Shown: piece after piece, positions 45,198 to 58,504 of the stretch | Position numbering within the stretch: position 1 is the stretch's first letter | How the letters are laid out: every line of letters starts with the position of its first letter | Origin: Tetracladium setigerum | Lineage: Eukaryota > Ascomycota > Leotiomycetes > Helotiales | Assembly (NCBI GenBank): GCA_031472005.1 | Contig: PZJY01000003.1 | Location: 248,001-312,000 of the forward strand | Direction: 5' to 3' | DNA: 64,000 nucleotides | Made by a program: the position numbers and the translations under genes | The notes under the pieces: generated by a model | The model's input: the letters and a program-made list of their open reading frames with translations, nothing else | The model's database searches: none | Told to the model about the DNA's origin: nothing

Positions 45198-46385
45198 GTG
45201 GTGTATGATAAAAAATCATTCTTCAAACCCAAAACCATCGTGAAAAGTTCCCATGCGTTTCTATGCAGGTTTTATGCTTTCTCTTCCATCATTAGCTTTT
45301 CTCGAGTTATCCACTTTCATGGACCATAATACCGAGTTTGTTGCACTTCGCAGTCGCAAACGCCGATCAGGATGAGGCGATTTATTCGGAGATTGTGATT
45401 ACTGTGTTTTTTGGGAGACGGATTGTCGTCGGCGTTTAGAACTCGGTCATTAAACTCAAATCCACTCTTGCCTCTTGGAGACCGTAGTCATGTCTTACAA
45501 AGAAGTTTAGTTATGTGGATGTTGTCGGCGCTGCTATACTTCCCGTCTTTGATTCATACCATTCGAGGCTTCCTATTCCTCGACCTGGGGCAAATGGTTT
45601 GTTTCGCTCTATCGCTCTAGACCCAGAAGTTTGTTTATGTCGTTCCTGTTAGGTAATAAATGATTCATCTGATTTGCTCAGGTAGACCCAATCGTTCCTC
45701 CGCGAGTTGTTCAAGTCAGATCCAATCCAGTAACCAAGGAGTCAAGGAGGGAATTGGGATCAAAAAGGAATGACAATTTCCGACTCCTGGGTACTGGATA
45801 GATAATCATCCAACAGGACAAACCCAATGCAGTTTCAAGAAGTATAGCATACTCCTCACTCACACAGTCACACTTGTTGAGCCTGTGCCTTATTCTGTCA
45901 CCACTCTCCGTCTACTATTCTTGTGGTCTCATAGAAAGTTCCCACCCATTCTTTCCCTCTGCTGGAGTCATGACGATGGTAGCATTCATAAATGTCGGTT
46001 TTTACTGCTCAACCCCCTCGTTTTTGTGCTTGACTTTTCAATTACTTCCTTTTGGTTGATGAACGAAACATTGGTAGTATCAAAAAATCTCACAGCGAAA
46101 GCTATGCGCTGCTCTAATCACACATGGTGGGTAGAACGAAGACAAGAGTCGGCAATTGAATCGTGGCAATGAGGAGAGGTCAAGATCACCCGTGAAAGGC
46201 GAGCAGACAACGAAGATTAAATTAAATAACAAATTATTTCCCTCTTGTTCCATCCCACTTCACAAAAGCATCATCGTAATTTGCAAAAATAATATCTTGA
46301 CCAAGAGTTTTCATTCCACCCTTTTCAAGAGACGAGATGCAAAAAAACGTCAAAAGATTAATAACAAGGTTTTATTGCGAGGTAT
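45198..46385. other. Intergenic
   Basis: VPS18 3' flank. No gene recognised. Confidence 0.4.
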
Positions 46386-46457
46386 TGAACCACACCCGAT
46401 TTGAACGGATAACCTTCCGCTCTGGAGGCGGACGCGCTACCGTTGCGCCAGCGGTCC
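46386..46457 (-). tRNA. tRNA-Trp(CCA)
   Basis: 72-nt minus-strand cloverleaf. Acceptor arm GGACCGC/GTGGTTC (two G-U), D stem GCGC/GCGC, anticodon stem TCCGC/GCGGA with loop CTCCAGA (anticodon CCA), TPsiC arm ATCCG/CGGGT with TTCAAAT loop, discriminator A. No intron. Confidence 0.9.
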
Positions 46458-47885
46458 TTGTTTTTCATGACTAAGACATGCTTAATTAGATCTATATTGG
46501 ACTTAACAAAGGTGTGGGACAGAAGGAGGCAACATCCCACTGTTGCACAATTGGGCTTAGCGTGGGATTTGATTATTGGGGAAAAGTGCGGTCCACACGT
46601 TTGTGCGGCAGACAAATGTACTCCACATTCTTCTTTGGTATTATCCGGGATTCAGCCCTTGACGAGTCTTTAGTACAAGGTTCGAATCATTTTCTGGCGC
46701 AGTTGAAGTTGGAAGGAAGTAAAGTCCCTTTTCAACTACTGATTTGATTTTTGGTTCATTCGAATTGGACAGTCAGGAGGACTGTTCTGGAAATCGTGAA
46801 AATGGTGTGGTACCAGCATATTATCGAGGCCAAAGAAAGGTGGAACGGAAGCCATACAATACTTCGACGAATCGACAGATTCTCCAATTCAAGTGAACTT
46901 GGGACCAACTAGCAGTTCAATGGGATGGTCGTTGATTCCTATGTATCTGTGTACTGTACATTGAGTTGAAGCACTGAATTGAATGGCCTGAAGATCGAAG
47001 ATGTTTTGATTGCACGCTCGATATCAAGTTTTGCTTCGTGTTACATGTCCGTATCTCAATTATTGCATGCTGTTCACTACGCAGTGTCGAATTCCAATAC
47101 TCAAATCACAATAATACACATTTTGTCCGTCAAGATGACGACGATACCGTATACTGTTTTTCCTTTGATTAGAACCCAAGTTATTCTGGATTTGTGTTAG
47201 GTCATCTCGTAGAAATATGGGAATGTCCTGAGAAGTCTCTCTTTTTAGATGTGTTTTCGAGTTCAGGGTGTTGTGGTTTGGCATAGTCTTCGAATCATCG
47301 AATAGGAGATTTATTGGTTCGAGTCTGGTTCCCCTCCTTCAATGTAGTAGCTTTGGATAAATGGGAGCAGCTCAGAAGAACTCTGGCTCCTGGGATGAGA
47401 GTCCATGAGATTTCTAGAGCATATCGCCAATAACAGGAAATGGCAAACAATCTCAGATCGATTCAAGAGTTTTGGATTCTACAGCAATATAGCAAAACAG
47501 GGGAGAGAACAAATGTTTTCATCTGGTATTTTCGATTGACTCTTGTTTGACAAGGACTCGGCAGTCCATTCACCTTTCGATTTAATGCGAATAACATGCC
47601 TGACATTGATTCACCTCGACTTCCAAGCACGGATAGGAAGTGAATAAATGAATAGTAGATATCACCTTTCTTACCTCCCTCACTCAGTCCTGCCTTGATC
47701 TATAATTTCTTCCCCATATTACCACAAACCCGACAAAAACAACCAACATTCATGACCACCAAAGCTCCCCCCAAAAACCACATCCACACCCGAACTCACA
47801 GTACACACAATTTCGCAGAACTCCCCCCTCAAAAACGTACACACCTTCAACCTCCAAATCCCACTCACTCATACCTCTAATCAAA
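46458..47885. other. Intergenic
   Basis: No supportable gene between the tRNA-Trp and the small Cys-rich protein. Confidence 0.4.
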
Positions 47886-48119
47886 ATGTGCACCACAACA
47901 ACCATGCAATACATCTGCAAACACAAAACCGTCACCAGCACCACAAGATGTGCACACAACCCGGAATCGTCCAACAAACTGCCAACGCAGTGTCCCAAGA
48001 TGCACGAGAAGAAGTCGGATGGGTGTGATAGGCTTTGTGATGAGTGTTTTAGGGAGAGGGTGAAGAGGACGGTGGGGTATGAGAGTGTGATGGGGAATGA
48101 TTATAAACCTCGTTGGTGA
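47886..48119 (+). CDS. Small Cys-rich fungal protein, unknown function
   Basis: 77 residues, single exon. Six Cys, arranged as YICKH near the N-terminus, then TRCAHN, TQCPKM and DGCDRLCDECF, a pattern of small conserved fungal proteins that begin MC and carry a CKH motif. The Cys/His spacing could bind zinc. No signal peptide or membrane segment. Function unknown. The order of Cys motifs favours a real gene. Confidence 0.5.
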   Translation: MCTTTTMQYICKHKTVTSTTRCAHNPESSNKLPTQCPKMHEKKSDGCDRLCDECFRERVKRTVGYESVMGNDYKPRW

Positions 48120-49684
48120 TTTGGGGATGAGGTGGTAGATTGGTCATCTTATTCTGTGGGAAGGAGGAATGGTAGGAGATTGATATGGCATGGAGGAGAT
48201 GTCCGGGTGACTTCTTTTTGAGGTGGGGTTGGAGGAGTTAGTTGGGAAGATGGTTTGATTTCGAGGAGAGGGCGAGAAAGGTTTGGTTGCATCAGCTTTG
48301 GGGAGAAAGCTTCATTGCATTCAGCCTTGGCCTTTGGGGAGTAAAGATTTTATGATACCCAGCTCGTCGAGCGGCAACAATTAAGATTAAAGAAAAGGTG
48401 AAACCGTTATCTTATTGTGTGCTGGTGTGATATTTAATATTGATGCTCGGATGAGATTGAGAGAAATGGTGTGGTAAGTTTTGCCATGGTAGAGTTGGTG
48501 TAAGAATATAAGAATAGAAACCTCCAAAAGATCGAAAAAAGTACTACCTAAGTAAGTTGGTAATAATGAAAGAAGTTAAAATGTATTTCTATTCATTCCA
48601 TCACTTGAAAATTAGAAAAGAAAAGAAAAGACCATGAATTATTACTCAACAAGAAAGACTTTGCATTCTTTGTTGCCTACCTTGGCACAAAGTAGGTAGG
48701 TAGTAAGCCACTTGAACTTGAACTTGAACTATGATATTTTCATGAAAAAGAATAAAACCTTGTGAATAAGTTTGTGTGTGTTAAGTTTTTCCATTTTTAT
48801 AAAGGTGACATGCAAATTCTCCCAGTCAATCAATCAGCCAAGAGGCAACCAACCAACCCAACCAAACCCCGTCTCTTTCTCTTTCTCTTTTCTCATTCTC
48901 CTTTCTTCACCACCACCTCCTGCATGTCATGAATTTCACCTCTCCGGGAGTCCACCCTGTCACAGGAAAAACATCCATTTCCTCTAGACACTTCTTCTAC
49001 TACCACCCACCAAAGCTTGCAAAAACAAGCATAGAAAAAGCGAAACAAAATTCGTAATCGCATGATGAAAGCAAAAGAAAAAAATTCAAAAATCAAATGG
49101 AAACCCAGCGGGTACTGAAATTGGCTTCCCCAATGCCGAGCTTCATTTCCCTCCGTGTTTTCGTAGGCACATGAAAAAACCCGCCGCACCATTGCCAAAA
49201 AAAAGAAGGGAAAAACGTATTGGAACGCCGGCCCAGTGAAGGAAGTGGAAAAAAACGAAGGTAACAAGCAGACCAAACCCGACCATGCAAAAGAAGGGAT
49301 TTAATTGAACTCCGTAAAAACACCTTGTTCGCCCTGAAATCCATTTGGCTCGAACTTTTCTGCTCTTTCTTTGCTTCTGTTGCACTCTCGCTTGGGTGTG
49401 TGTATTGTAGTGAGTAGAGACACACACATAGGATTGAGTTGAGAACGGCGGAAGTGAGAAAGAAGAATAGAAGAGAAGTAAATGGATTTTTGGATCATGC
49501 AATTCGTTTCGTTTGTCTCGCTGACTCTTTTGAATGATGATGAGATTAAAACAAAATTTAATAAGGGAGAAGAAAATTCGTGACTTTCGTGTTGAACTGG
49601 ACCGATGAACTTCCAATCTCCTTTATCCCATACTAGATTGTAGGATTAAGCGAGGGAGATTGGATGGCAAGTTCGGAATTGGTG
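48120..49684. other. Intergenic, 1.6 kb
   Basis: 3' flanks of the small Cys-rich gene and of the kinase (minus). No convincing gene; several Lys/Phe-rich frames on the minus strand at 48893-49616 overlap in different frames and look like UTR. Confidence 0.4.
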
Positions 49685-51321
49685 TTACAGGCCCTCCTCG
49701 CCGGCCTGGCAGAGATGTATTTCTCTACCCCACTCTGACTTGAGGACTTGGGAGGCAGTGATACGACGACTTGGGTTTGGATCGAGAATGGAGTAGATGA
49801 CATTGCGGCATCGGTCCTGTTTAAATTGTTAGCTTCTTTGACTTTCTTGGAATCAAAAGGATGACCTACCCGTCGTAACGACTCAATTGGCGCGTATCCC
49901 TCCTCATCACGTCTGCCCTGCAGATATCTCTCATAAAACTCATCCTCATCTCGCTTTGCAACACGCCAGAGATGTCTACCAGTTCGCATCGCCATGTAGA
50001 TCACACCAGTGGCCCAGACGTCCACAGCGCGAGCATCAAACTCTTTATCAACGTATTCTTCGGGAGCGATATATGGAGCGGATCCACAAAGACCAGTGAC
50101 CATGTGGGCGTCCGACTCCCAAGCCATTCGGAAACATTCGCCATTGCCAAAATCGGTAATCTTGACTGCACCGTTGGTGGTGAGAAGGAGATTCTCTGGT
50201 TTTAAGTCTCGGTGGGCTACACCCATTTCGTGCATGTATTCGACACCACGCATCATCTGCTTAAAGTAACAATCTGCTTCATGCATCTCGAGCTTGCCAG
50301 CTGCGAGGACGAGGGTATAGAGATCGCCACCGGCGCAGAATTCCATCACTTCGCAGTAATCGCCTTTCGCGTCTTGGAGGAGATCGAGAGTGTGGATGAC
50401 GTTTGGGTGGCGCAGGGACGAAGATATACAGAATTCCGACGTCAATCTCTTGCTATACTTGCGTTCGTTCTCATCCGGTCGGCGGCGAAATTCTTTGACT
50501 GCGTACAATTGCTCACCCGAGCCTTCAGTGCGCTTGTGGGAAATACGAACAATGCCAAAGGCTCCTCGTCCCACGATCTCTTGACATTTGCCGTACTTCT
50601 CAACCAGTGTTGCGGTGGTATTCGGTCCTACTTTCTTCTCCCCCGCAAGGCTCTCCTTCTCGCTCTTCTTCATCTGGTCGACCCAACTCGATCGCAGAGA
50701 CAGCTGCTCTCCTTCATGGTGATCGCCTCGTTTCCGGCCAGTCAAGACATCCATAAACAGATCCGTCAACTTCTCCTGTCTCTTTGCGCTCTTGAGGTGA
50801 TGTTCATGGCCGCCCTGCGCATCGGGATTCAGCACATATCGCTGCTGGTGCAGGCCAGCAGCGACAGCCTTCTTGTCCTTTGATTGACCCGTGGTTGCTT
50901 TCTCGCTGGCTGAGTGTTTACGAGCGTCGGTCAGTGAATTTGAACGGTCGGGAATAGGTCGTTGGTGGGGTACAGGGCCAGCAGATGTGGGTTCTAGTTT
51001 GGGAGTTCCTGGAGCGGTGGAGGGGCTGGAGCGATTTATACCGTCGTCTGAGATGGATTTGGGAGCGTCTTTGGTAGAGAACATTCGAGTGAGTCGCTTT
51101 GTCATCGAAGGCTTCTCGGTCGCAGTGTAGGCGGGAGCCGGTTTCTGTGGTTCGGTGAAGAGTGGCGCAGCATGGCCGTTGGAATGGGGGACTGTTGTTG
51201 GACTGCCAGTGCCATTGTGATTCCCTTCTCCAATGGATGACGTACGCGAAGGTGCGGGCGACGATCTATGGCTGCTCGGTTCAACCTTGACAGTTTCCCT
51301 GGGTGCGACGACTGTGGCCAT
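49685..51321 (-). CDS. Ser/Thr protein kinase, Hal4/Sat4-like
   Basis: Exons 49870-51321 and 49685-49816; the 53-nt intron has GTAGGT, GCTAAC and ACAG. 527 residues. A Ser/Pro-rich N-terminal 190 residues without structure, then the kinase (about 240-520): GRGAFG (P-loop), YAVKEF (ATP Lys), HRDLKPEN (about 366), DFG and APEEY. A C-terminal RITASQVLKSEW stretch is in the second exon, ending GEEGL. This C-terminus, with the Ser-rich head, is that of the Hal4/Sat4/Hal5 branch, which stabilises potassium and nutrient transporters at the plasma membrane in yeast; which paralogue cannot be told. Reading through the intron would replace the true C-terminus by unrelated residues. No frame break. A very long upstream region separates it from the next gene. 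Confidence 0.9.
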
Positions 51322-51599
51322 GTTTCCTTTGCCTGGATCGAGGGCTAGGGATGGGCGGAATTTGGAGGGGGATGATGGAGAGGTATATGAAGTTGCGAGG
51401 ACGAGGGTGTGGTGTGGGCGGTGGGTGCGCGCTCGAATCGATTGCTGCAGGTGGGCAAGGGATGCGAAGGAGGGAGAGGGTGAGAGGAGGGAACGTCGAA
51501 GTTGTGTGGTGGAGAAGTTGGTGCCGCCAAAGCAGCTCGGGACAGCGCCCGCTTTGCTGGGAAATTGGAGATTGAGATGTGGTAAAGGCTGGACGAGGT

Positions 51600-51860
51600 T
51601 GTGGGGAAGATATTTGTAGGGGAAAGAGAGGAAGAAGGGAGAGGAAGAGGAAGAGAGGTAGGAAGAGGTAGGAAGTAGGAAGAAAGAAGTAGGTAGGGTG
51701 CTAGGAAGGTAGGGTAGGTGTTAAGTTGCAGCTATGAAGTTTTGAAGAAGGGTGTAGTGCAGTTCCAGGTGGTAGGGGGAAGCTAGGAAAGAAGAGGTAG
51801 GGGAGGAAGAGAGAGAGGTAGGGGGGAGGACGGAAGAAGCTTGGGAAGGGGTTGGCGAGT
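51600..51860 (-). promoter_or_regulatory. Pyrimidine-rich tract upstream of kinase gene
   Basis: On the kinase's strand this is a long CT-rich tract, 280-540 bp before its ATG, with many CCTACC / TTCCTACC copies. CT-rich tracts near transcription starts are common in fungal promoters of strongly used genes. Function inferred. Confidence 0.35.
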
Positions 51861-54800
51861 CGGTGGTGGTGATGGGTGATGTGTGATGTCGATGGGTGTT
51901 TGTAGGGCAGGCAACTCAACTTTTCTCCTCCTTATGGGCGGCCAAGATTACGAGATCTCGGCCGTTTTTTTCCTTGCCTTGACTGGGGCAAATTAAACTG
52001 TTGAATGATTATTACCTTACCTTATTCAGAGCCGTAATAGCCGCGCGTAGAGTGAAGTACTAACGCAATTAGCTGGTGACAGACAGCATCGTGAACGAAT
52101 GAATGAATAGAGTGAATGGATGAGACGCTGGTGAACCTAACATCGGATTCCTGTCGGATCCCGATCTCTACATGTTATCATTGTTGCTAGTGTACGGTTG
52201 ACTATACTTGCTAGTGTACGATTATTCTCCATTATTCTGCAATGACAACTCGTCATCACCCTTAGCTACTATACTACTATACCACTGGTTTCAGTAGGTA
52301 AATATCAACATACGGCAAAATATCCAGGATATCCAAGGCTGGCAGCCAGGTGCATTATTACAGTAGTCCTCGTACTACTATGGTACCGCTCTAGTGATGG
52401 CGGTCTGGCATGCATTTGCATTCTGCACTCATTCGCTTCTGCACCAAAGCGCCATCATCGTCCGTTTGGCTGAGGCATTTATGATTGATTTCCTCTACTT
52501 GCGGAGTAGTACGACTGCTGTATGTGGTGAGCAGGCAACGGGCGATGGACGATCACTGCAGGACGACACGTCCCCCTTCCTGCCACTCTCTTTGATCTCT
52601 CTGATCTCTCTGACCGACTTTACGGGTTTTGGTTGGTGCGGAGGGATAGTGGGATAGTGGTGGAATAGTGGAATACTTTCCCCATTTTGATAGGAGGGAG
52701 CAGCTGTCTCTCTTTCTCTCTCTCTGTCTATGCTTCACTGATTCACTCATTCACTCATTCACTCACTCACTCACTGCTGTACGAAGGAAATGCAGATGCA
52801 AATGCACATGTACATGTGCACCACACCAAGGCAAAAGTTGTTTACTTGGTCAGCCAGCGCCTTTACAAGCCTGACATGACTACTACTGTAGGAACTCCAC
52901 CGCCTCCGCCGCCGCCGTTCTGCATCTCAGTAATTTCATTTCACTGCCTACTACTAAACTACTTACAACTGTCAGAGCTGTCAACGTAACAGAGTATGTA
53001 CAATACCTTCCAGATACACGAGCTATACTCTACTCGTAACCTTCTAGTGCCGTTACAGCTATTCTAGTCTACCTTCTCTTTGGATTCAATTTAAAATTGG
53101 AAACCCGCTGCGCGTGGTAAAACAGGAACCCCAAACCTCTCCATTATTCATGTCATGTTCCTGCTTCCGAAGCACAAGTCATGGTCTTGGGCTCTCACTT
53201 TGACCACTCACCAACGCCTTTCATCTCAAGTCATGTTCCTTGTCCCCCATCCATCAGTTCTTTCATCCTCGGCAGGTACAGCTAGTCTGCTACTATTGAC
53301 TGCACCATCATTGTTTGGTTCCCTTTCTTCGCCCCAGAACAGCAGAACTTTAAAAAACCACATGGTTCAAAGAAAGGGAAAAAAATTTTGCCTCCTCCGG
53401 TCTTTTGTCTAGCAAATCTTCCTTGTTCTCATGGACCCCCAATACGCTTCAAATATATCCGGACAAAAAAGACGAATCATCTGACGCCTCAGCTTGTGAA
53501 TTTGAATATCATTACTCAATAACCCAACTCAACCAGCCCTATCAAAAATCTTCTCCCACGGAGAACTTCAATAGTGTTTATTCCTCCGAGAAAAGGGTAT
53601 TTTTCTCCATCTCTTTTCCATCTCACCAGCCATTAATTTTAACCCCATAAAAGTTACTGGTGCCAAAGCAAAGAGGCGATTCGTTTGGGGAGAGAGAGGG
53701 AGAGAAAAAAAAAAGCCAGCAAATTCCCAGAATTACCACGAATAGAACCCACCGTTCGTTCTAGTTCGCATATTCGCGGGGTCATTTTGAACAAATGAGG
53801 GGCAACTTTTTGAGTCCACGTCGACCGTGAACTACGGAGGCAGGTTAGTGGTAGAGAAATTCGGCGTTTTCTCGTGAAAATCGGACTTCCCTTTTCCCTT
53901 TTTTTCTTTCTGCGAGGAAGTGAAAATCATCCTCGGCTGTCCTTGCCTTTTTACATATCGGAGCAGCTCTGCTCTGTTCTACTCTATTCTTGTCGTCTCT
54001 CCATCCTATCCATCCCATCATCGCCCGCCTTGCGTGTCCATGGAAAGCCAAAAGCAAAAGCAAAAAAAAAGAATGGTGGTGATATTCTTCTTGGCAATCA
54101 ATATTCGGATTTCGCATCTCTCATTCATCCCTCACATGAGCTGGTGGGATGTTTTCCCTTTTTTTTGATGCTATGTAATCATCAACACATCTGTCATGAT
54201 ATGGTCATGATACTCAAATAATGCAAGAAGCTTATTATTCCTCTTCTCCTTCGACAACATCTTCCCGCCCCATCCACCATCCTTCAGCCTTCAGGCTCAC
54301 AGCCTTTCACGTCACGACTTCGATCGAAGCAGCAGATCAGCCTCACTGCCTGTCTACCTATCTATCTATCAACCTTACCTACCTCCGTTTATGATTCTCT
54401 TCCATACATACCTTGCAAACAAAGCATGTGCACACACTCTCACACACAACATAAGCTTATCATCGAGAATTTCAAGATCGTGAGGTTACACAACGCAAAT
54501 CCCAAATCCCCCAAAAATCTTCACACCACACCATCAATTTCATCCTCCATCACCCGTCAGCCATCCATCCTAAAATCCGATTGATAATCCAAGATACCAT
54601 GCCAAGGATAGCCCCCATACTCCGTCCATACATACAAACCTACATCATACATATATATCCATATTTTTGCACTGCCACCCGGGAGTAGCACATGTACAGT
54701 AGTAGTAGTACAGCACGCATACATACTTCACGGAGTGGTAGTTACTCCACCCACCGAACTTTTGGAATATCGGAGAGTGGTGGTCACCCCACTTGCGTGC

Positions 54801-55094
54801 TTTGAACAGAAAACAAAAAACTCGGAATTGTCCATACATATCACTTCTTTTGGTCCGAGGGGGTACACAACACACACAGAGGGACTTGCAGGCATTATTG
54901 CATGCAGTGGTGTTTTTGTTAGGTTGGGTAACCCCATCTTTCACATCTAGCATCACTACTCCCGGTTCTGGGTGCCGTGATACTGTAGTTTTGGTGATGA
55001 TAATGATAATGAAATGAATATACCGCGGCTAAGGTTTTGCGGATACCATATAAGTGGGAATAATTGCCAACACACTCCTACTCCGTACAGACTA

Positions 55095-55112
55095 CAGTAC
55101 AGTACTGTACTG
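55095..55112. repeat. Perfect 18-bp palindrome
   Basis: CAGTACAGTACTGTACTG is its own reverse complement. It lies 8 bp after a TACTCCGTA motif (55079-55087). Confidence 0.8.
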
Positions 55113-56256
55113 GCTCACGTATTCGCGTATTTTTTGTATGGGGTTGTTCACGATCCACTACAGTACTCCCACACTTCTAACCTCCCCTCCGGAGATCGAG
55201 GTCCAGAGATCGAGGTTTCGTCCCATATAAAATAGCTTACATCCAGACTACTTCTAGATGGACAGATAGGATGGAAGCTTATCCGGGCCCGGCATCAATA
55301 AATTCACAGTTACTATACCGCGGCTGCGTCATTTGGTTCGGCGATGATTATTAGGATAATAAATCCTCCCTTCCTACCTCATTATTATTCACATAAGGGT
55401 TATTTCTCTCTCACACACATCCATTTTCGGTTCCAGCCGCCCTTCTCGTCGCTTTTGCCTCTTTCAGTCCTCTCCCACATGACCAACTAACAACTGACAT
55501 CTCATCCATCTCCCTTTCCCATTCCCTTTCTGGTTCCATTCTCCTTCCATTTTCAATTCCAGGCAACGATATGCTGCACTCTACCGCTCCAATCATCCAT
55601 CAATCAGCTGCTTCGCTGGTGCATGCACAAACTCAACACACACAAGAAGCCTATTTATTTACCCTTACACACAAGGGGTAACAAGCGAGCTCAATATCCA
55701 GACCCACGCGATAATTAGAGAAAATGTTTCTCCATCTGATCCCATCTGATCTCAAGATGGCATCAAAAAAGAAAAAGATTATGTTATATTTATGTTCAAT
55801 GTACTTACTGACTATTCTATCGTGCACGTGAGAAACGAGCACGCACAGTACCAAATCCACGTCCACACCCAGCCTCCGCAAAAATAAAACCCCGAGGGCC
55901 AAAACCAAACCAAACCAAAACAACCGAAAAGAAAAGAAAAGAAAAATAAATGCGCTCAACCCAACCCATCCCGTCCCAGCCCAGCTTTTTTATTGGCACA
56001 CGAGAGCTTGTAGAGGCTTGATTTAGAGCTTGAATCCCATGCTTGATCTTGGCTGATGGCGCTTCGGACCTATGAGGTAGGGTTTATGGGATGGTGGGAT
56101 TGCGAAATATCTTGAACATGGGTATGGCCCCGTATGGGTATATCTAGATGGACATATATGGATAGATGGATATGGATATGGACGTGGTACAGTAAAGGAG
56201 GGATAAAGGTAAAAAGGGTAAGGTTACCCCTCCTTTTCCCACATGTACAGGAGCTG

Positions 56257-56285
56257 TACTCCGTATGTATGTTGTATGTACGGAG
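56257..56285. repeat. Inverted repeat of TACTCCGTA motif
   Basis: CTCCGTA at 56259-56265 and TACGGAG at 56279-56285 are inverted copies separated by 13 bp. The left arm is part of a full TACTCCGTA. Confidence 0.75.
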
Positions 56286-56531
56286 GGTGCAGGACATACC
56301 TGCCTACCTTACACATTATTAGCCGGCATTCACATCACAGCACAGCATATTCGCTCTGTTTGGCGTTGGCGTTGTGTGTTGCGTGTTGGTATTGGTCCTG
56401 AGGGTGATTTTGATATTGAGCACAGACGCTTTGTGAGCAGTGCTTCAAAGTCTAGATCGAGACCTAGACCGAGACCTTGACCTAGACTTTGCATGGCCAG
56501 GAAGGAGATGGGATGAGTAGATTCCCTGTTA

Positions 56532-56559
56532 GTTGGTTGGTTGGTTGGTTGGTTGGTTG
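56532..56559. repeat. (GGTT)n microsatellite
   Basis: About seven GGTT/TTGG tetramers in tandem. Confidence 0.85.
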
Positions 56560-58186
56560 AATACCTGGCTTACAGTAAGTGAGATGGATGCGGTGGCATG
56601 ACACAGGATGATGGGAGTTCGTTACCGTATGTCTGGAAATCTACTGTACGAGGACGGAGTACTGTAGTGTGAACAAACCATCACCTCCCTGCCTGCCCAT
56701 CTAGGTAAGAACTACGTTGCTATTCCAATTCTGTCCATCTTTGCCGGTGCCATTACATAACCCTAGGAACCCAGTCCGTCACCTACTACTTCTACTTCAT
56801 AACCTACTAACTTCCGAAGCCAAAACAAAAAAAGAGTTGTGGGGATGAAATTATTGTGGATTCCCCAAAAATTTCAAGTTGCTGATGCTGCGGTATTTTA
56901 TCGTTTCGTTTCCAGCTGAAGAAAACACCGACCTACTCTTCCGGCTTTCCTCTTTGAATCGGCTTTTTTCGGACATTACATGATTACATGAGTAGGCATG
57001 TTGGTAGGTAGGATGGATCATGGAAGAGAGTCAAGACTCAAAGGACCGAAGAGCTTTGTAATGTAAAGTAAAATCAATGCTGTACGCGTAATGAAATACG
57101 ATCATCTTCCTACTGATACGAGTGAGGTAATGTTACCACTCCAACAAGAAGGGAAAAAACACACTGGCGAGGCATACTCTGGAAGTACTCCGAAGGTGGA
57201 TGTACTTGCCTACGTATCTACTCCGTAAAAAAATCTAAAAATCTGAAAATCCAAATCCAAATCCAAAATCTTAATATTTTTAAAAATAATGAAAAGACTT
57301 CCCTGATCCCTCCTCTCAAGAAAACCAGGCAAAATCTAATTCCCCCCTAAAACATCAAGCAAAGAAAAAAATCAAGCAAAAAATCAAGAGGTCTCGGAAA
57401 AAGCTTATTTTTATTATATTTCATTTGTTGAGCCCTACAAATTACTCAATACCCATCCATCATCCCCACTCTCACTATGTTTTCAACCTTCTCCCCCTCC
57501 CTCCCCCTCTCTCTCTCTCAATTTTTTTTTTTTTAAAAAAAAAGTCCCCTCATTTCATTTAAATTTCCTATTTTTTGTTCAGCCTTCCTAACTTTCCCGT
57601 CCTTCTCGTTTGTTCAAAAATATTTATGGAGAAAACGGATCACAGTCAAGGAAGGAAGGACGAAAGGGAAACGAGCTGCTGGGATGCGACTTCTTGGGAC
57701 TCGGGAGGTAGGTTGGGAGGTAGGTTGGGAAGCTTAGGAGCTTAGGAGCTTGTTTTGTGGGGAAAGCTTAGGATTTGTGTGGAAAACGTGGCAATCAGGT
57801 GAGTGTGACGTAGATGAAATAATAGAGCGAAGTGTGTTTGGTGTCTGTGGTGGGTGGAGAGATTAGAACTTGGGACATTAAGAGAGGGAGGGAGAGGAAA
57901 GGTATATTATATTGTATGTGTTATGTGTAGAGAGCGTTGTATAACGGTTGAGATATGCTATATATATATCCCCTACGCATATACACCCTCCAGAATCCAA
58001 AGGTATACTATAGTCTATTAGAGCCAAACCAGCTTACACTAAGTAAGTAATCTACAAAAGCACGATAAAAGTCCAGCCAACTACTACTTCAGAAATAGAA
58101 TTGCTGTAAATACTGTATGAATTGAAAAATATCACATCCTTGTTTCCCTCGAATCACCCTGAGTCTCTCTCATGGGAGTTCCGCTC

Positions 58187-58222
58187 CACACACACACACA
58201 CACTCTCTCTCTCTCTCTCTCT
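58187..58222. repeat. Compound (CA)n(TC)n microsatellite
   Basis: A CA run of about eight units passes directly into a TC run of about nine units. Confidence 0.85.
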
Positions 58223-58477
58223 TATATACATATATATACACATATAAATATATCCCTAGTTCCTTCTACTAAGAATAAAGAATAAATAAAGTAAAATAAA
58301 AATAAAAATGAATCATAAATATATCCCAATAAGAAGAAAGAACTCGATAAACATAATACTTCACTCTCAGCAAGTTCCCAAATACACAACAAAACCCGCA
58401 AACATATATATACGGCATTATACACCACCAAACCTTCGTCCAAAGGTGCTATATATTTTTCCCTCCCCCTAAAAAAG

Positions 58478-58504
58478 GATATATATATATATATATATAT
58501 ATAA
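58478..58504. repeat. (AT)n microsatellite
   Basis: About 12 alternating AT units. Confidence 0.85.

Noticed and set aside
49687..49869. C-terminus of the kinase read through the intron
   Set aside because: Splicing at 49817-49869 restores DRCRNVIYSILDPNPSRRIT, the conserved end of the kinase domain; the read-through end is unrelated.
54400..54480. CACACA and CATACA runs considered as telomere or centromere sequence
   Set aside because: No TTAGGG arrays and no long satellite; ordinary microsatellite drift.
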